64,000 nt of DNA from Hyposmocoma kahamanoa (taxonomy: Eukaryota > Arthropoda > Insecta > Lepidoptera > Cosmopterigidae): positions 12,403,457-12,467,456 of the forward strand of contig NW_020654422.1 in the NCBI RefSeq assembly GCF_003589595.1. The letters are read 5' to 3'. Of the stretch, positions 1-10,944 are shown in pieces. Below the pieces are notes generated by a model. It worked only from the letters and a program-made list of their open reading frames with translations. It was not told the origin of the DNA and did not search any database. A program made the position numbers and the translations under genes. Each line of letters opens with the position of its first letter. Position 1 is the stretch's first letter.

Positions 1-330
1 GCTTCGGATCCCGCTACCCTCCGCATCTAGGTTCCCAGCGCAACAACAAGGGAGCCCCGAGATCAACCAAATCAGTGCAGTGCAACTGTACAGACCCTTC
101 ACTCTAGAGCGGCTACTCTGGGCGTCAAGCCGGAACACAGCTATAACTGTTTGGCGGCTAGGCTTCGCCCAGAGGGTGGTCACCAGCCACGACCAAGGTC
201 TACCACCGGAGTTTGTAGCTTATTTGGCACCACCCAGGGGTCACGTGTAGGGTCTCGAGGGTACACAGCCTACGGACGCGAGCTACTTAACCCCCCAAAG
301 CTATTGATCAGAATAATTAAATAATGAATG
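1..330. repeat. GC-rich repeat-like fragment ending in (ATGA)n
   Basis: About 290 bases of clearly higher GC than the surroundings run from the window edge and then change abruptly to AT-rich sequence with a short ATGA repeat near 322-334. A GC-rich body followed by a short simple repeat is the usual look of a 5'-truncated non-LTR retrotransposon 3' end. I see no conserved reading frame, so the class is only a guess. Confidence 0.3.
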
Positions 331-835
331 AATGACTTAAATCATTGACTTACAAATAAATGGACGACGGGTCTAATACAAAAACCACGAAAAAAATGTC
401 CCAAGTCAACCTATTTAAACGTAGTGACATGTAAACGAATATGAAAAAGCTAAAACGTTGAATTTAAATTGTAATGTCATTGCAGTACTGCCTAATTTTG
501 CTTACAACAATTGAAAGGCGCAAAAAACACCATATTCAGCTTCTACTGGAAACCTACCAAAATGCACCATATGTATGTCTAGTGAAAACTACTGAACACA
601 GATATAATGGAGTAGCCTTTATTATTTATAAATAAATTTTATACGTAAATGTTGAAATTTATACAGTGCCATTTATTACGAGCTAGGGTGTCTGACTTTT
701 TTTTGAGTTTCGAGAATTCTCGTACCCGATTTCTCGAGTTATTCGAGAATTTTTTTAAAACCGTAAAAAATCAGCTCCATCAACTATAAAACTAAATGTG
801 AACTTTTCGAAAGTTGTTTTGGCCTGGGTGTTCTG

Positions 836-938
836 AGTTATGCCCCGGGATAAATTCCATCGTTCGTGGTCCCAGGTTCGATTCCCAGTAGAACCAGTTT
901 GGGAAATGAACTTTTGTAAATTGGTTCTGCTCTGGGAT
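836..938 (+). mobile_element. SINE-B fragment, plus orientation
   Basis: The segment contains a tRNA B-box-like GGTTCGATTCCC (873-884) followed by an 'AGAACCAGTTTGGGAAATGAA' type motif shared with copies at 7745-7937 and 52918-53098. It is the partner of the inverted copy at 1008-1130, which together form a head-to-head pair. Confidence 0.5.
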
Positions 939-1007
939 TCTGTTGCTCTGATACTCATGGGGAGTATGTACAGAGAGTTCTCTAGTTTTAGACCAGGTGA
1001 TTGTCTT

Positions 1008-1130
1008 ACAATAGAATACCAAGACCAGAACCATTTAGAAAAGTTAATTTGTTAAATTGATCCTACCGGTATCGAACCCGGGAACTTCTCATCCAGTGCC
1101 CACAGTGCAAACCGTTAGGCTATCAAGGTT
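1008..1130 (-). mobile_element. SINE-B copy, minus orientation
   Basis: On the plus strand it reads as an 'accagaaccatttagaaaag' type body, then ATCGAACCCGGGA (complement of a tRNA B box), then a tRNA-like end with 'cagtgcccacagtgcaaacc'. The same order is seen at 7745-7937 and 52918-53098. It is tRNA-derived by appearance; the parent tRNA is not determined. Confidence 0.6.
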
Positions 1131-1792
1131 GTACTATTTGTATGATTATACATTCTTTGCATGTGAAAGCTACAAATTGCTTAAACTTTAAAAAAAATCC
1201 TATTTAATTTGTACTGTCAGTCTGCTTCAATTACATTCTTTGTTTCTTAAGTTGGTATTTTTGTCATTCATCTAACTTTTGATTCTTAATGCATTTTGGC
1301 GGTGTACGATGTTCTCTGTTAATACTTGTCACTTTCTTCTTAAGTTCAAGCTATGTTTCCTGGATAAAATTCCTGTATTCTCTCCTTTCTATGCACAGTT
1401 CACTCATTGATGTAATCACATACCAAAGTTTTAATATTATGGTCTTTTATCAAGCTTGCATCAGCTCTGGTTTCCTTTCTTTTCTTACTGTTTTCTTAAC
1501 CCGTTCGTGCATAGTACTGAAATTATACTGCGCTCAAAAACTTCACCACTTTTCTATATGCCGTAGCGATTACATTGATTCAATATAATTATTACTATTT
1601 ATCGCTGACGACGGTTCATTCCGTCAACAGGCATAGTCGTACTGCTCATAGTTCTTGCAAATGTTTCTTGTGCTTGAAAAAGTACGGCTATGGCGGTAGT
1701 AGGGTATTTGCCGTAGTGAGATAATTACAAAATTAAAATGCACGATATTGATTGCGCAAGAGAAACGCTTTCCAAAATAAACACGTAGGTAC

Positions 1793-1950
1793 TAATTAAT
1801 AATAATAATTATAATAACGCACACACTCAACATTGCCCCGCATTAGGGAAACCCTGTGTCACAGGTGCCATGGACACACATATAGACAACCACAAATTAC
1901 ACCCAAAGTCACAAGAGAAATAAATGTAGTCCATACACATATTTCTCCCG
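1793..1950 (-). mobile_element. SINE-A copy, truncated, minus orientation
   Basis: The plus strand starts with an (AAT)n tail and continues through 'cgcacacactcaacat', 'gggaaaccctgtgtc' and 'caaattacaccc' to 'atttctcccg'. This matches five other copies in the window (12285, 15122, 18876, 24204, 29772). This copy has lost its tRNA-like head, so it is 5'-truncated. Confidence 0.85.
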
Positions 1951-2597
1951 AATAACCTAAGAAATACTTTTGGGATTATGGAAGTTCATGCAAACGTTAT
2001 TTCGGGCAAATGTATTTTCGGTTTTCTGATTCGTAACCCCGAGCCGTAGAAAGAGTACAACAATATTTGAAAGTATTACTAACATGTATTAAAAATATTT
2101 TAATAATAACATTAGCATCAAAGCGACTCTATGAAATTTTTGTTCTAAATATTTCAAACGCTTGTGTTTCAAACAATTGAAGTTGACGTGATGGGTCGAG
2201 ACCCGTTCAGTCTTTTACGCAAGCAATGAGTCGGAAAGAAACAGTTAGCTTGATTATTTTGATTGCTTTTGTAATGTAATTTACGATTAATTTAAATATA
2301 AATTAAATACTATATAATACTAGTGCATAAAATAACACTTTTAAATGATAACTATGATAACACAATGTAGAACTTACTGAAAATATGATATACCATCCTG
2401 TTTTTACACTTTAGTTGAGTAATTTTTACAAGGTTTTACCACACAATACGGCATCATTGACAAGCGCGCTGTCAGTCCAACAAACGAAGACTAAAGCGTG
2501 ATTGACGCTCTGTATACGATTTTAACGCCCTGTAAGTTCGGACACTTTTTAGCGCGGACCTGACGTCCATTTATTTGTAAGTCAATGACTTAAATGA

Positions 2598-4519
2598 ACA
2601 AATGATGACTATTATAATATATAGCGCAAATAATTTTCAACTACAAATGGGTGTTACGGTTAAATTGGACCCTAAAAATTCAGTAAATATTTAAAATATA
2701 TGTCAATTAAAAATTATTTTAATCACAGCAAATACGACATCTTGAGTGATCTCACAACGAACTAGGCTTGTATAGTTCATGAACTACGGAACTATTAGAA
2801 ATATATTCCCGACACTGACCGACATGAACAAGTTCGTCTTGGACGGTTTTAATATTTCATCGTTCTTTTTAGTTCAGTACGAACTAGGAACTGCCTGCGT
2901 TGATAGTTCACATGTCTTTTATTCAGTAGAAACGGTGCGAGCGGAACAAATAGCTATCTTTCACTACTTTTAGTACAAGATCGAATGGGATGCACGATTG
3001 AACGTTGCCAGCTCGTTCTAAGTCTGTAATACGTATCTGCATTATGTATATATACAAACTTGCAAAAAAGTAATATTTTTGGTAGGTGTGGTAGGTATCT
3101 GTATGTATAATGTCAACCTACGTGTACGAATATATGAAATAGTTGTACCTAAATATTGATTTAAACACACCATTTTAAATAAAATTCTTATTTTGTAAAA
3201 AAGGATATTTAGTTAGAATGGCAGTCCTTAAACCTGTAAAATATGAAGGAAAATCAAATAGTACCGATTCTATACAAATTGTATTTTTAAATATACAATA
3301 CAGTGTAGTATTGACCTCATAATATATATAAGTAGTAGTAGTAGTAGTTCATGTGAATAAAATTACTAGTTTGGAGCGTCTGTTCAATGTCCGAGCAAGG
3401 ACAAGACGAACTAACTAATTATGGAACTAGAAGGCCCGACCTAGTTCAGTTGACCGATTGAACTAACTAGGATCGCTCCCTCTAAGGACCGATCAGGCAC
3501 AAGTCTACAACGAACATTGGGAGCTGTGGCCTTCCTTAGATTTTGAATTGAACAGTTAAAACTTGGCACAGATACCTATTATGCACTATTAATTCTGTAT
3601 CCGTTTTTAAGTGTTTTCCTTTTTTCTTTGTATCTGATTCCGTTATTGTGCCGTAAATAAAAAAATAATTAACTTTTCAAGAAACAGGAACGTGTCATTC
3701 AATATCAATAACATAAATGATACGACGTCTTTTCAGTAAATCGAGAGTGATACATTATGGACAGAACCCCATCACTAAACTCTCGTATGTAGTGGAGCAT
3801 AGGACAATGGTCTCAGCCGCACCATCTTTTATTATGTCACATTATTTGTACGATTTTTCTAGGTAAATGTACATATATCTATCTATGAAAATAATTTAAT
3901 ATATCCAACTAATTTTAAAATTTCGCGACTAGAACCGACTAATTCACGACTTTTTCTGTATGCGATCAGATCTAAGCTAGGAGCTATAGTTCTCAAGATT
4001 CGAAAATGGTGCCGCGTGGACATCAAAACACCTTTAAAACATTTTTTTTGCTGAATGGCGTCTTTTTATTTAGCTAGTCAAATTTCTAAAACTCGATCAT
4101 GGTCACGTAGGAATAAAGCACGCTACTTTGAGACCACTGCACTGGCATCATTAATGATTCATATAATCACAATACCTATAAAAATGCTAAATATATGTCT
4201 AAACATTATTTTATGACCATATTCATAGAATAATGTTTTTGAATAAAAGAATGACGTTGTAGCCACTGTTGTAACTTTTATAACTTTTTTGAAAAATATT
4301 TACGAAATTTGAAAACAATTAAAAATATTAAAAAACAATAGGGTCTTCAAGATTTTAAGATAAATATGGTTTGTAATAACATGCTGGTTTCCTATAACTA
4401 GACGTCAGTCGTAAAGACTATTTTGCGTGTGCGAGAATAATTATGTATGTATTATTAAAATAGATATCCACATATATGTATACCTTCCACCTTAGAATAA
4501 TAACGCATAGAAACCTAGT
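2598..4519. other. AT-rich sequence with no recognised gene
   Basis: No reading frame with recognisable content is seen. There is a short (AGT)n run near 3331-3347. Two blocks rich in 'gaactag/ctagttc' at about 2757-2900 and 3395-3475 face each other and could be the ends of an old DNA element, but no target duplication was found. Confidence 0.4.
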
Positions 4520-4752
4520 CCGCACACGCTAAGTGCGGCAAATTCTAGCGCTCCCAATGGGCCTACACGAGCGGTTGTGCCGTCAGTGCTCAAGGTCAAC
4601 TTGCACTGCGAAACAATTGACAACACCCGTCAATTGTTTCGAACTCGGGCTAACCAATCGGAGCGCAGTTGTCACAGTAATGATATGGAAGAATAGTTTT
4701 CAAACAAATTAAATGACATTTCGTCTCTATTTCTGGTTATATACTCGATGCC
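4520..4752 (-). mobile_element. Fragment of a hAT-like MITE (same family as 29855-30373)
   Basis: The stretch ending 'atttcgtctctatttctgg...ctcgatg' at 4752 matches the right end of the element at 29855-30373. The preceding part, with an 'aacaattgacaacacccgtcaattgttt' hairpin at about 4608-4642, matches that element's interior read on the other strand. The opposite TIR is not visible, so this copy is partial. Confidence 0.6.
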
Positions 4753-6205
4753 TAAATATCACCTTTAGGCAGAGGCACACGAAGTGCCAAGTCAACAAAA
4801 AAGGGTTAATGTGACCTAATTTATTTTAAGTACTATGATTTAGTGGTGGTGTGATTTGTATTGGTAGAAAACTAAACTGACACTGGCGATGATCGCCCTA
4901 ATTTTTATATTATTCTTTTTTTTTTGGTACTGTTTTTTCAATTGGAAACATATTGGAAAAGGCAAATTTAAAACTGACATTGGCACATGGCTTGTGGCCG
5001 CCAGGAAGTAATAATAACGTAAAATTTTAATTTGTAATTTTTTTTTTCGTCATTTTTTTTGTACTATATACTAAACTACCGTACATAGTTATTTTTACTT
5101 GACATTGGCAAAATTATTGATTATTTCGATGGGGCCATAACATTTAAAAGAAGAAGAATAACGTAAAAGTCTTTAAAAAAACATTGTAAATATTCCACTA
5201 AGATGAAAACATGAATAGCTTCGTAATTACAATTTCAAATAACCGATTGCCATGAATTTCGTAAAGTTGAAGTTTATCAGGAGTATTATACTTGTTCCAT
5301 GATTCCAGTAAGCGTAACTAAAATCCACGTCAAATCCAAAGGTTACGATCAAAGAGAGTATTAAAATAAATAATTAGTCGCTAATAAACTAAAAAGATGT
5401 GGAAGAAAACAAGGAGGTACCTCAACGATACCTATATACTAGCGTAGCTACCTTTATAATACTTAGGTACTATTCCATCACTACTCATATTGCCGCCTGC
5501 TGCAACTAAAGGAATATTATGATGGATTCCAACTCATCTAGCAAAACTGGTAAGTAGTTTGAAAGGTACGTGATTTGTTTATTACTAATAAATGCGAGTG
5601 TATTGAAAATAAGTATATTTAAGAAAGTGGAATTTTGTGCATACCAATCATCAGTGCAATAAGCAATCCACTCAACTAGTTGTCTCGATAAAGCTTCTAG
5701 AGGTTTTTCTAGTTGCAGTCAAGAGCCAATGCGATGTGAATTCCGACTACTTGCGATAAGAACGGTCGAATCTCCAAAGTTTAGCTTAACGCGCTTTTGA
5801 CTGCATTGACTACGTTGAGTAAAAGCTCGCTGAATATAAAATAGGAAAAAGTTTAAATTAGGGAAGTATATGTAATTAAGGAGTATAGTTAATGGGTACA
5901 CCCTCAGGGTATATCCTACCATAGAGATCGACTTTCCATCATTTTATCACCTACCACTACTGGCACAAGGCACCTACACAATGTTTTAAATCACCTTTTC
6001 TGTGATTTGGTTTGTTATTTATTTTGCTGTATTTCTCCATAATAAAATACAGATTTAATCACACTTCTTTATTTTTATTTTACTCACAGGACAAGGGGCA
6101 GAATGATACCACACCAAAAAACAAAATTACCTTTTATTATTTCTACTAATGTTGCTATCTAATTGTACAATTGCTACTCTCAAAACTCTCCCTCAATTTT
6201 ACAAT
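4753..6205. other. AT-rich sequence with no recognised gene
   Basis: Only short, unconvincing open frames are present. There are poly-T runs at 4917-4924 and 5039-5047. I recognise nothing in it. Confidence 0.4.
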
Positions 6206-6378
6206 TTAGGGGCCGTATTCTAGAACTCTACTCAAAGCTCAAGTCAGGATTTGAGTATGGTTTAAAACACTCGAAATCATACTCAAGTCCCTGCCATTAG
6301 GGTCGTATTTCCAGTGCTTGTGTTTCCAGTGCAATCCTGACTTGAGCATTGAGTAGAGTTCTAGAATACGACCCTTAG
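6206..6378. mobile_element. Palindromic MITE with TTAGGGNCGTATTC ends
   Basis: Both ends are complementary: 'TTAGGGGCCGTATTCTAGAA' at the left and 'TTCTAGAATACGACCCTTA' at the right, with further complementarity inside (actcaa...gctcaagtcagga). A second copy lies at 34023-34195. A TTA/TAA flank would fit a 3-bp target duplication as in PIF/Harbinger MITEs, but this assignment is tentative. A further partial left arm follows directly at 6377-6460. Confidence 0.7.
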
Positions 6379-6455
6379 AGTCGTATTGCAGAACTCTACT
6401 CAATGCTCAGGTCAGGATTTGAGCAGACTTGAGTATGATTTCAAGCACTGGAAAT

Positions 6456-6543
6456 GCGATGCGACAGCATGGCGTGCACGCTCTCAAATCGTCAAGCGGC
6501 CGCGGCGTTGTCGCTGCGTGCACGTCGCGCTGTCGCATCGCTT
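6456..6543. repeat. GC-rich inverted repeat
   Basis: The arms begin 'GCGATGCGACAGC' at about 6457 and end 'GCTGTCGCATCGC' at about 6541, with 'GCGTGCACG' inside each arm. It is probably the core of another palindromic MITE. The open frames that overlap on both strands here are by-products of this GC-rich palindrome. Confidence 0.55.
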
Positions 6544-6831
6544 TCAAAACGCTCACAAATCGCCAATGGGATAAGACGCTTATAGATGTGCTTACAGTGT
6601 ATGAATGTATGTTAAAATTTCTCGCCACTAGTCAAAAAGGATAGGAATTGGAAAAATCTTGTATCTACTTTCATAAAGATTCTGTAGCTCTATATTTCCT
6701 CATTGTCACTAACAAAGGTTACTTTGAAATGTGTAAAAAACATTATTAGTTAAGAATTGAAATAAAAATTTAGAAGCTGTAGAGCTCCTTGTGAAAGAAT
6801 TTGTCCAGGGAAGTACTGCCACCTTACTTAT

Positions 6832-7015
6832 TTCTGCTGCCAAGCAGTAATGTCACCATTACTGTGTTCCGGTCTTGAAGGGTAAGGGTGCTGGTGAAAT
6901 TACAGGCACATGGGACTTGTCAACTTATGTCTCAGGCTGACGGGCGCAGTGGCAGTGGCCCTCAGATCTTCGCACAACGCAAAAAGCACACGACTTGTTC
7001 GTCCCGTCATCGTCA
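6832..7015 (-). repeat. Dispersed repeat family F (GGGACGAACAAGTCGTG), minus copy
   Basis: Read on the minus strand it carries 'gacgggacgaacaagtcgtg' at the start, then 'cttgagacataagttgacaag', 'tgtaatttcaccagcaccc' and 'ttcaaaaccggaacac' at the end. Related copies lie at 34578, 37030, 41650, 49473, 54076 and 54887. The transposition class is uncertain. Confidence 0.65.
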
Positions 7016-7600
7016 CTTGCAGTAGGTAACCGTACAGTAGGTAAACACGTCAACCGTGATACCTACTTTCAAGATTTAAATTCAACTCTATGCCGCATAA
7101 GATAAGAACGTTCCTAAGTCCAAAGTGTCAAGCTTGATGTGCTTTACTGTACCCAAATTCTTAGGCCCGGTGCCAATCGGCGAGACGGAATGGCAAGGGT
7201 TCTGCGGTATCATTATGCATGCCGAAGAATACCGTCGCAATATCGTGCTCGCGATTATGCTCTCTTCAGGTCAATCGTGAAATTGCAAGCTGGTTTGTTA
7301 CCAGCTTTGTATTTAAAATTAGTAGTCTTGCTGAAGAAGAAACAGAGAACCATATTTCAAGAAGTAGAAGATTTTGGGTGAATAACCATCGGAAGCCAGC
7401 CGAAGCGACCCGAAGGTTGCCGGCTCGGTATCCCAAAGCTAACCGCATTTTTGTTTTTGTAATTACAACCATTAAAATTAAATTTTATAATAATGTCATG
7501 AGTTCATGATATTAAAGTATAATTATATACATACTCTTCGTCATCTGAAAATTCCCCGCCGTGCCATCCTACCAGGTGTTACTCACCGCCAGATATATTT
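7016..7600. other. Unassigned sequence
   Basis: It contains overlapping open frames of 68-96 codons around 7139-7509, none of recognisable content. A mildly GC-rich patch (7160-7260 and 7380-7440) could be an old retroelement piece. Confidence 0.3.
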
Positions 7601-7694
7601 TTAAAGTCTGTTCTCCCCCCACTGCAGGGCAAAGGCCTCCTTCCTCTTTTCCCATTTTTCTCGGTCTTGGGCAACATCTGGCCAGTCCTTAGTC
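7601..7694 (-). pseudogene. RTE-type LINE ORF, C-terminal fragment
   Basis: The minus strand encodes a run ending at a TAA at 7601-7603 with the motif DVAQDREKW followed by KEAFALQW. This W..VAQDR..W...EAF...W pattern is what I know from the extreme C-terminus of RTE-like non-LTR retrotransposon polyproteins common in insects. Only about 30 codons are recognisable; the rest is missing, so it is a short 5'-truncated relic. Confidence 0.65.
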
Positions 7695-7744
7695 AGTATT
7701 GTTTTTTTAAGATATTGATGGAAAATGTGACAGACAACCAATGG

Positions 7745-7937
7745 GTAACTCAAAACAGGGAATTTCCTGTAGTACTAGGAGTACCAGAATAATGGAATTC
7801 AGTCGGGGGCACTACTCAGAACACCCGGACCAGAACCAATCTAGAAAAATTCATTTCGAAATTGGTTCTATCGGGAATCGAACCCAGGGCATGTCAGGAC
7901 CTCCTACCGTGCAAACCGATGGGCCACTGAACAGTTG
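7745..7937 (-). mobile_element. SINE-B copy, minus orientation
   Basis: The plus strand shows 'cagaacacccggaccagaac', 'aaattggttctatcgggaat' and the B-box complement ATCGAACCCAGG, then a tRNA-like end 'gcaaaccgatgggccac'. It lies just upstream of the transposase-derived gene. Confidence 0.7.
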
Positions 7938-8003
7938 TAAATAAACTGGGTTACAGAGTATACTTCTGATGAATCGATATATGAGAGAGGGGTCAGTATA
8001 CCT

Positions 8004-8553
8004 ATGAAAAAACGGAAGCCAAAAAATGTATCCGATGAAGAAAGAAAAATGTTAATAAGCCTTTATGAACGTGTTAAAAAAACATGGCCCGCAAATAAAC
8101 ACCGTTCAACAACAGCTATGTTGCAAAGAACGTCTGAAATATCGGGTATTAGCGAGTACGTATTATACCCTATATTGAAAGAAATTTTAGAACCAAAGAC
8201 AGCGAAAAAAAGTACATTAAAGAAGAACGAAGCTGAAGTAACTACGTTGAATAGTTCCGAAAAGTCTGCTATTACAAAGTTAGTTCATGACTTTTATCTC
8301 CAGGGTGAATTGCCAACCATTTACAAAGTATACTATGCGCTTAGAGATGATGCTAGTCTACCCAATGTGAGTATGAAGACACTTAAGGGCGTGTTACGCC
8401 GCCTTAGATTCAAATATCTCATAGATAATAACACAGTCTTATTACAATCCAACGGATCGGCATTGCGCCGAATAAACTATGTTCAGAACATTTTAAAATT
8501 GAGAAACGAAAATAAAAAATTTTATTTCGTGGATAACATTTCTTTTAAGGCAG
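8004..8553 (+). CDS. Transposase-derived gene, coding exon 1
   Basis: It encodes residues 1-183 and the first base of Gly184. The ATG at 8004 is the first in this frame and opens directly onto the basic HTH region. An upstream ATG at 7981 is out of frame. The exon ends at CAG|GTAAGT. The first catalytic Asp (D177) is near its end. Confidence 0.8.
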
Positions 8554-10927
8554 GTAAGTGCCAAAGTTAGTCAACGATTGTGGTATTAATTTTTTTTTTG
8601 GTATTAATAATTTAATTAAGCAATGAAGTGGGCAGGACATTTCTCAGTTTCTTTCTCTTTTTTCTAGGTAAGGTCAGTGATAACGAAAATAAGTATTTGA
8701 TTATAGTTATTGCGGGGAATGAGGAATGGTTTTTGGAGGGTACTGGGTGGGTGTTCGAGTCCAACGAAAACCATTTAAGCCCATTGCAATTTGAAATGTG
8801 GTTCAGTAAAGTCCTTGATACATTTGAAAATGGTGTGGTTGTAATGAAAAAGACTAATTTCAATACCAGGTGAGTATATTTTCCGTATTATTAAAAAAAT
8901 CTGCAACTTGATAAACAACTAAGCCTATTTATTCATAAAATTTCGTGTATGTATGTATGTACGAATAAGTAAGAAAAGGAGTAGGTACTCGTGAAGGAAG
9001 GAAAATTTGCTATTAACAGATTTTGGTAAAGTTTTTAAAAGAAAATGCACAATAATGCGCGAAACCACAGCTTTAATATTTTGTGCTTACTCCAGAGGTT
9101 GTCAATTGAAATACCGAAATTATTTCATGGTGCGCCACATCCATTTTTGTTATAAAACTTTTAAAAAAGCACTATATCAAGACGAAAAAATTATTAAATA
9201 ATTAACTTTAAGAAATAGCTATTTTATCAATAAAAATTGACGAATTAGTATTATTTATTATTAGTACAATGCAATGAAAATTGACTAAAAATGCCGGATT
9301 GATTTATGAGCTGCTTTTAAGGATGTACCTATATCTGGGGTCCATAACATTGACACGGGCACACTGGCGAAGCGCGGGGTACAAGAACCTCGAGAGTCAT
9401 AAAAACGATTCAAGATTTATTATACTACCTATTTCATAATGATTATATTAATTTTATAAAATATAATTACGTTGTGTCCCTGTTATTTTGGCAACAATTT
9501 TTAATAGCACTGTTAAATCTAGGTTTCTAGAAGTGTCTAGGACTTCGGAAAGGATTGCGAATTAGTATTATTGCAAACGGTTTTCTTCTTCCAGTTCTAA
9601 GCTTGTTAAAACCAACTTTCGTGGCGTGACCGTCAGGATGGCTGGTCGTATGTCGCATCTGGCACTGAGTGTATATTCAAGAATTGCTACCTTTTCTAAA
9701 TAATTGCTACCTTTGATATATTCTGAGAAATGAAAAAAAATATTTGACTGCTTATACCTTTAATTTAAAAAAATATATATTTTTATAAAAATAACTTTAG
9801 TTAAAAAAATATAAACGCTTCAAAATTTTACCAATAATACCAATAATACCAATGCCTGCACTTTGTATTATGGCAATGAAGCACTAAAAACTTTTGCTTT
9901 TTTAATTTAATCAGGCACTTGTTCGTAAAATTTTCAATCGGTTATATTTTTTTAACTAATGTAGATAATAAGCGTATACCTTTAATTCGTGAAGGTAGCA
10001 AATAGGTAGCAATTATTGGTAATATATACTTCTGGAAAATCTGCTCCCTTCATGCTGAACAAAGTGGCGACCAGTCATCCTGACGTCAGAATGGCTGGTC
10101 AATTTTTTTTTTATTTCTCAGAATATATCGAAAGTAGCAAGTAGGCAGCAATTCTTGAATATGGACTCAGTGCCAGACGTGACAGGCGACCAGCCATCCT
10201 GACGGCCACTTCGTGGCCAGTGCAATGGTCCATAATCCATAATGGATTGCGGACCAACGCACTGGCATATGAATTTTCTCAAACTATTTGGCTCACCGCC
10301 TACTGGTGGTGGGCGTTGAAATTTTTTAATCTTCAAAAAATTTCAACGCCCACCACCAGAAATGAAATTCTGCTCATCATTATACCAAGAAATTATTATT
10401 ATTATTACAGACTAGCAGAAAGTATTCCTACTAAAGTATGGGCGAAAGAAGACATTAAAAACTGGCTATTATCCAAAAATGTTACTGTACCTTCAGAATT
10501 AAATAATAAGGCATGTTTTCTTTCATTAGTGGAACAGGTTAAAAATGATCATAAAAGTTATGTTATAGAACAAATGGCAAAGAGCAAGGGTATTACTGTG
10601 TTGAGATCGCCCAAGTATCACAATGAGTTAAATCCATTTGAGCCTGCGTGGCCCATAATAAAAAATCACGTTGTTAAACATTTGACTTTACCTACTTCCT
10701 TAAATTCTGCCAAATTGATTGTAAACAATGCATTAATCGAAGTGTCTCCACATAAATGGAAGAAATACATCGACCAAGTGAAGAGTGCAGAGCTGGAGAT
10801 GCATAAATTGGACCAAAACATTGATGACACAACAGATTCGTATCTAAAATTTCTACGTAAACCTCGCTTCCCTGGAGACGAAATCTCATCTGGATCTAGT
10901 GAGAGTGAACCCGATGTTGTATTGTAA
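8004..10927 (+). CDS. Transposase-derived protein (Tc1/mariner-like, DDE_3 type), probably domesticated; 3 exons
   Basis: The CDS is join(8004..8553, 8668..8869, 10411..10927): 1269 bases, 422 residues plus stop. Both introns are GT-AG (CAG|GTAAGT, AG|GTGAGT) and both codon splits close. Residues 1-65 hold a basic start (KKRKPK) and a helix-turn-helix with ISGISEYVLYPILKE. Residues 85-150 look like a second DNA-binding region. The DDE fold follows: FYFVDN (first Asp, D177), YLIIVIAG (193-200), VVVMKKT (240-246) and YHNELNPFEPAW (320-331, Glu328). In the family the second catalytic Asp sits in V(I/V)MDN; here it is Lys244. Segments of about 20 residues usual after the first Asp and after the LIIV strand are also missing. 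The C-terminus is acidic and Ser-rich. An intact frame across two introns with a dead active site argues for exaptation into a DNA-binding role, which is inference. No TIRs were seen. The alternative is an intron-bearing pseudogene preserved by chance. Confidence 0.8.
8668..8869 (+). CDS. Transposase-derived gene, coding exon 2
   Basis: The acceptor is a pyrimidine-rich tract ending TTTCTAG at 8667 and the donor is AG|GTGAGT. It encodes residues 184-250 plus two bases of Arg251, including the LIIVIAG strand and VVVMKK, where the family's catalytic Asp is replaced. Confidence 0.8.
9625..10217. mobile_element. Foldback/MITE element inside intron 2 of the transposase-derived gene
   Basis: The left side (9629 on) reads 'accgtcaggatggctggtcg...ggcactgag...ttcaagaattgctacc...gatatattctgagaaat'. 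The right side carries the same blocks inverted: 'atttctcagaatatatc', 'ggcagcaattcttgaatat', 'ctcagtgcc', 'cgaccagccatcctgacgg'. Arms are about 100 bases and imperfect. A further inverted 'ccagtcatcctgacgtcagaatggctgg' unit sits at 10070-10101. A related core is found at 12068-12110. Confidence 0.65.
10303..10359. repeat. Near-perfect hairpin upstream of exon 3 of the transposase-derived gene
   Basis: The arms are 'CTGGTGGTGGGCGTTGAAAT' and its complement 'ATTTCAACGCCCACCACCAG', extending to about 27 bases with a tiny loop near 10330. It ends about 50 bases before the exon 3 acceptor at 10410. It may be a mini-MITE. Confidence 0.75.
10411..10927 (+). CDS. Transposase-derived gene, coding exon 3
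   Basis: The acceptor is (TAT)n then TACAG ending at 10410. It completes Arg251 and encodes residues 252-422 and TAA. It contains the family's YHxELNP(F)E block with Glu328 retained, and an acidic tail SSGSSESEPD. The same frame is open upstream of the acceptor, but that part belongs to the hairpin intron. Confidence 0.8.
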
Positions 10928-10938
10928 TTGATAACTAC

Positions 10939-10944
10939 AATAAA
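10939..10944 (+). terminator. Poly(A) signal of the transposase-derived gene
   Basis: An AATAAA lies 11 bases after the TAA stop at 10925-10927. It is close to the stop but well formed. Confidence 0.5.

Larger units (their letters stand above)
345..2585. mobile_element. Non-autonomous TIR DNA transposon, about 2.2 kb, possibly Mutator-like
   Basis: The left end at 345 begins TTGACTTACAAATAAATGG and the right end at 2585 is its reverse complement; the match continues to about 29 bases with a few mismatches. The ten bases TGACTTAAAT lie immediately outside both ends (333-342 and 2586-2595), as a target-site duplication would. A 9-11 bp duplication suggests a Mutator-like element, but no transposase was recognised inside. 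The interior carries other repeats: a SINE pair at 836-1130 and a truncated SINE at 1793-1950. The 99-codon open frame at 1289-1588 resembles nothing I know. Confidence 0.6.

Noticed and set aside
1289..1588. 99-codon hydrophobic frame as a membrane protein
   Set aside because: No conserved motif, AT-rich, located inside a DNA transposon; frames of this size arise by chance from T-rich sequence.
2757..3480. hAT-like element with 'gaactag' ends
   Set aside because: Facing motifs are short and no target duplication or transposase was found; too weak to call.
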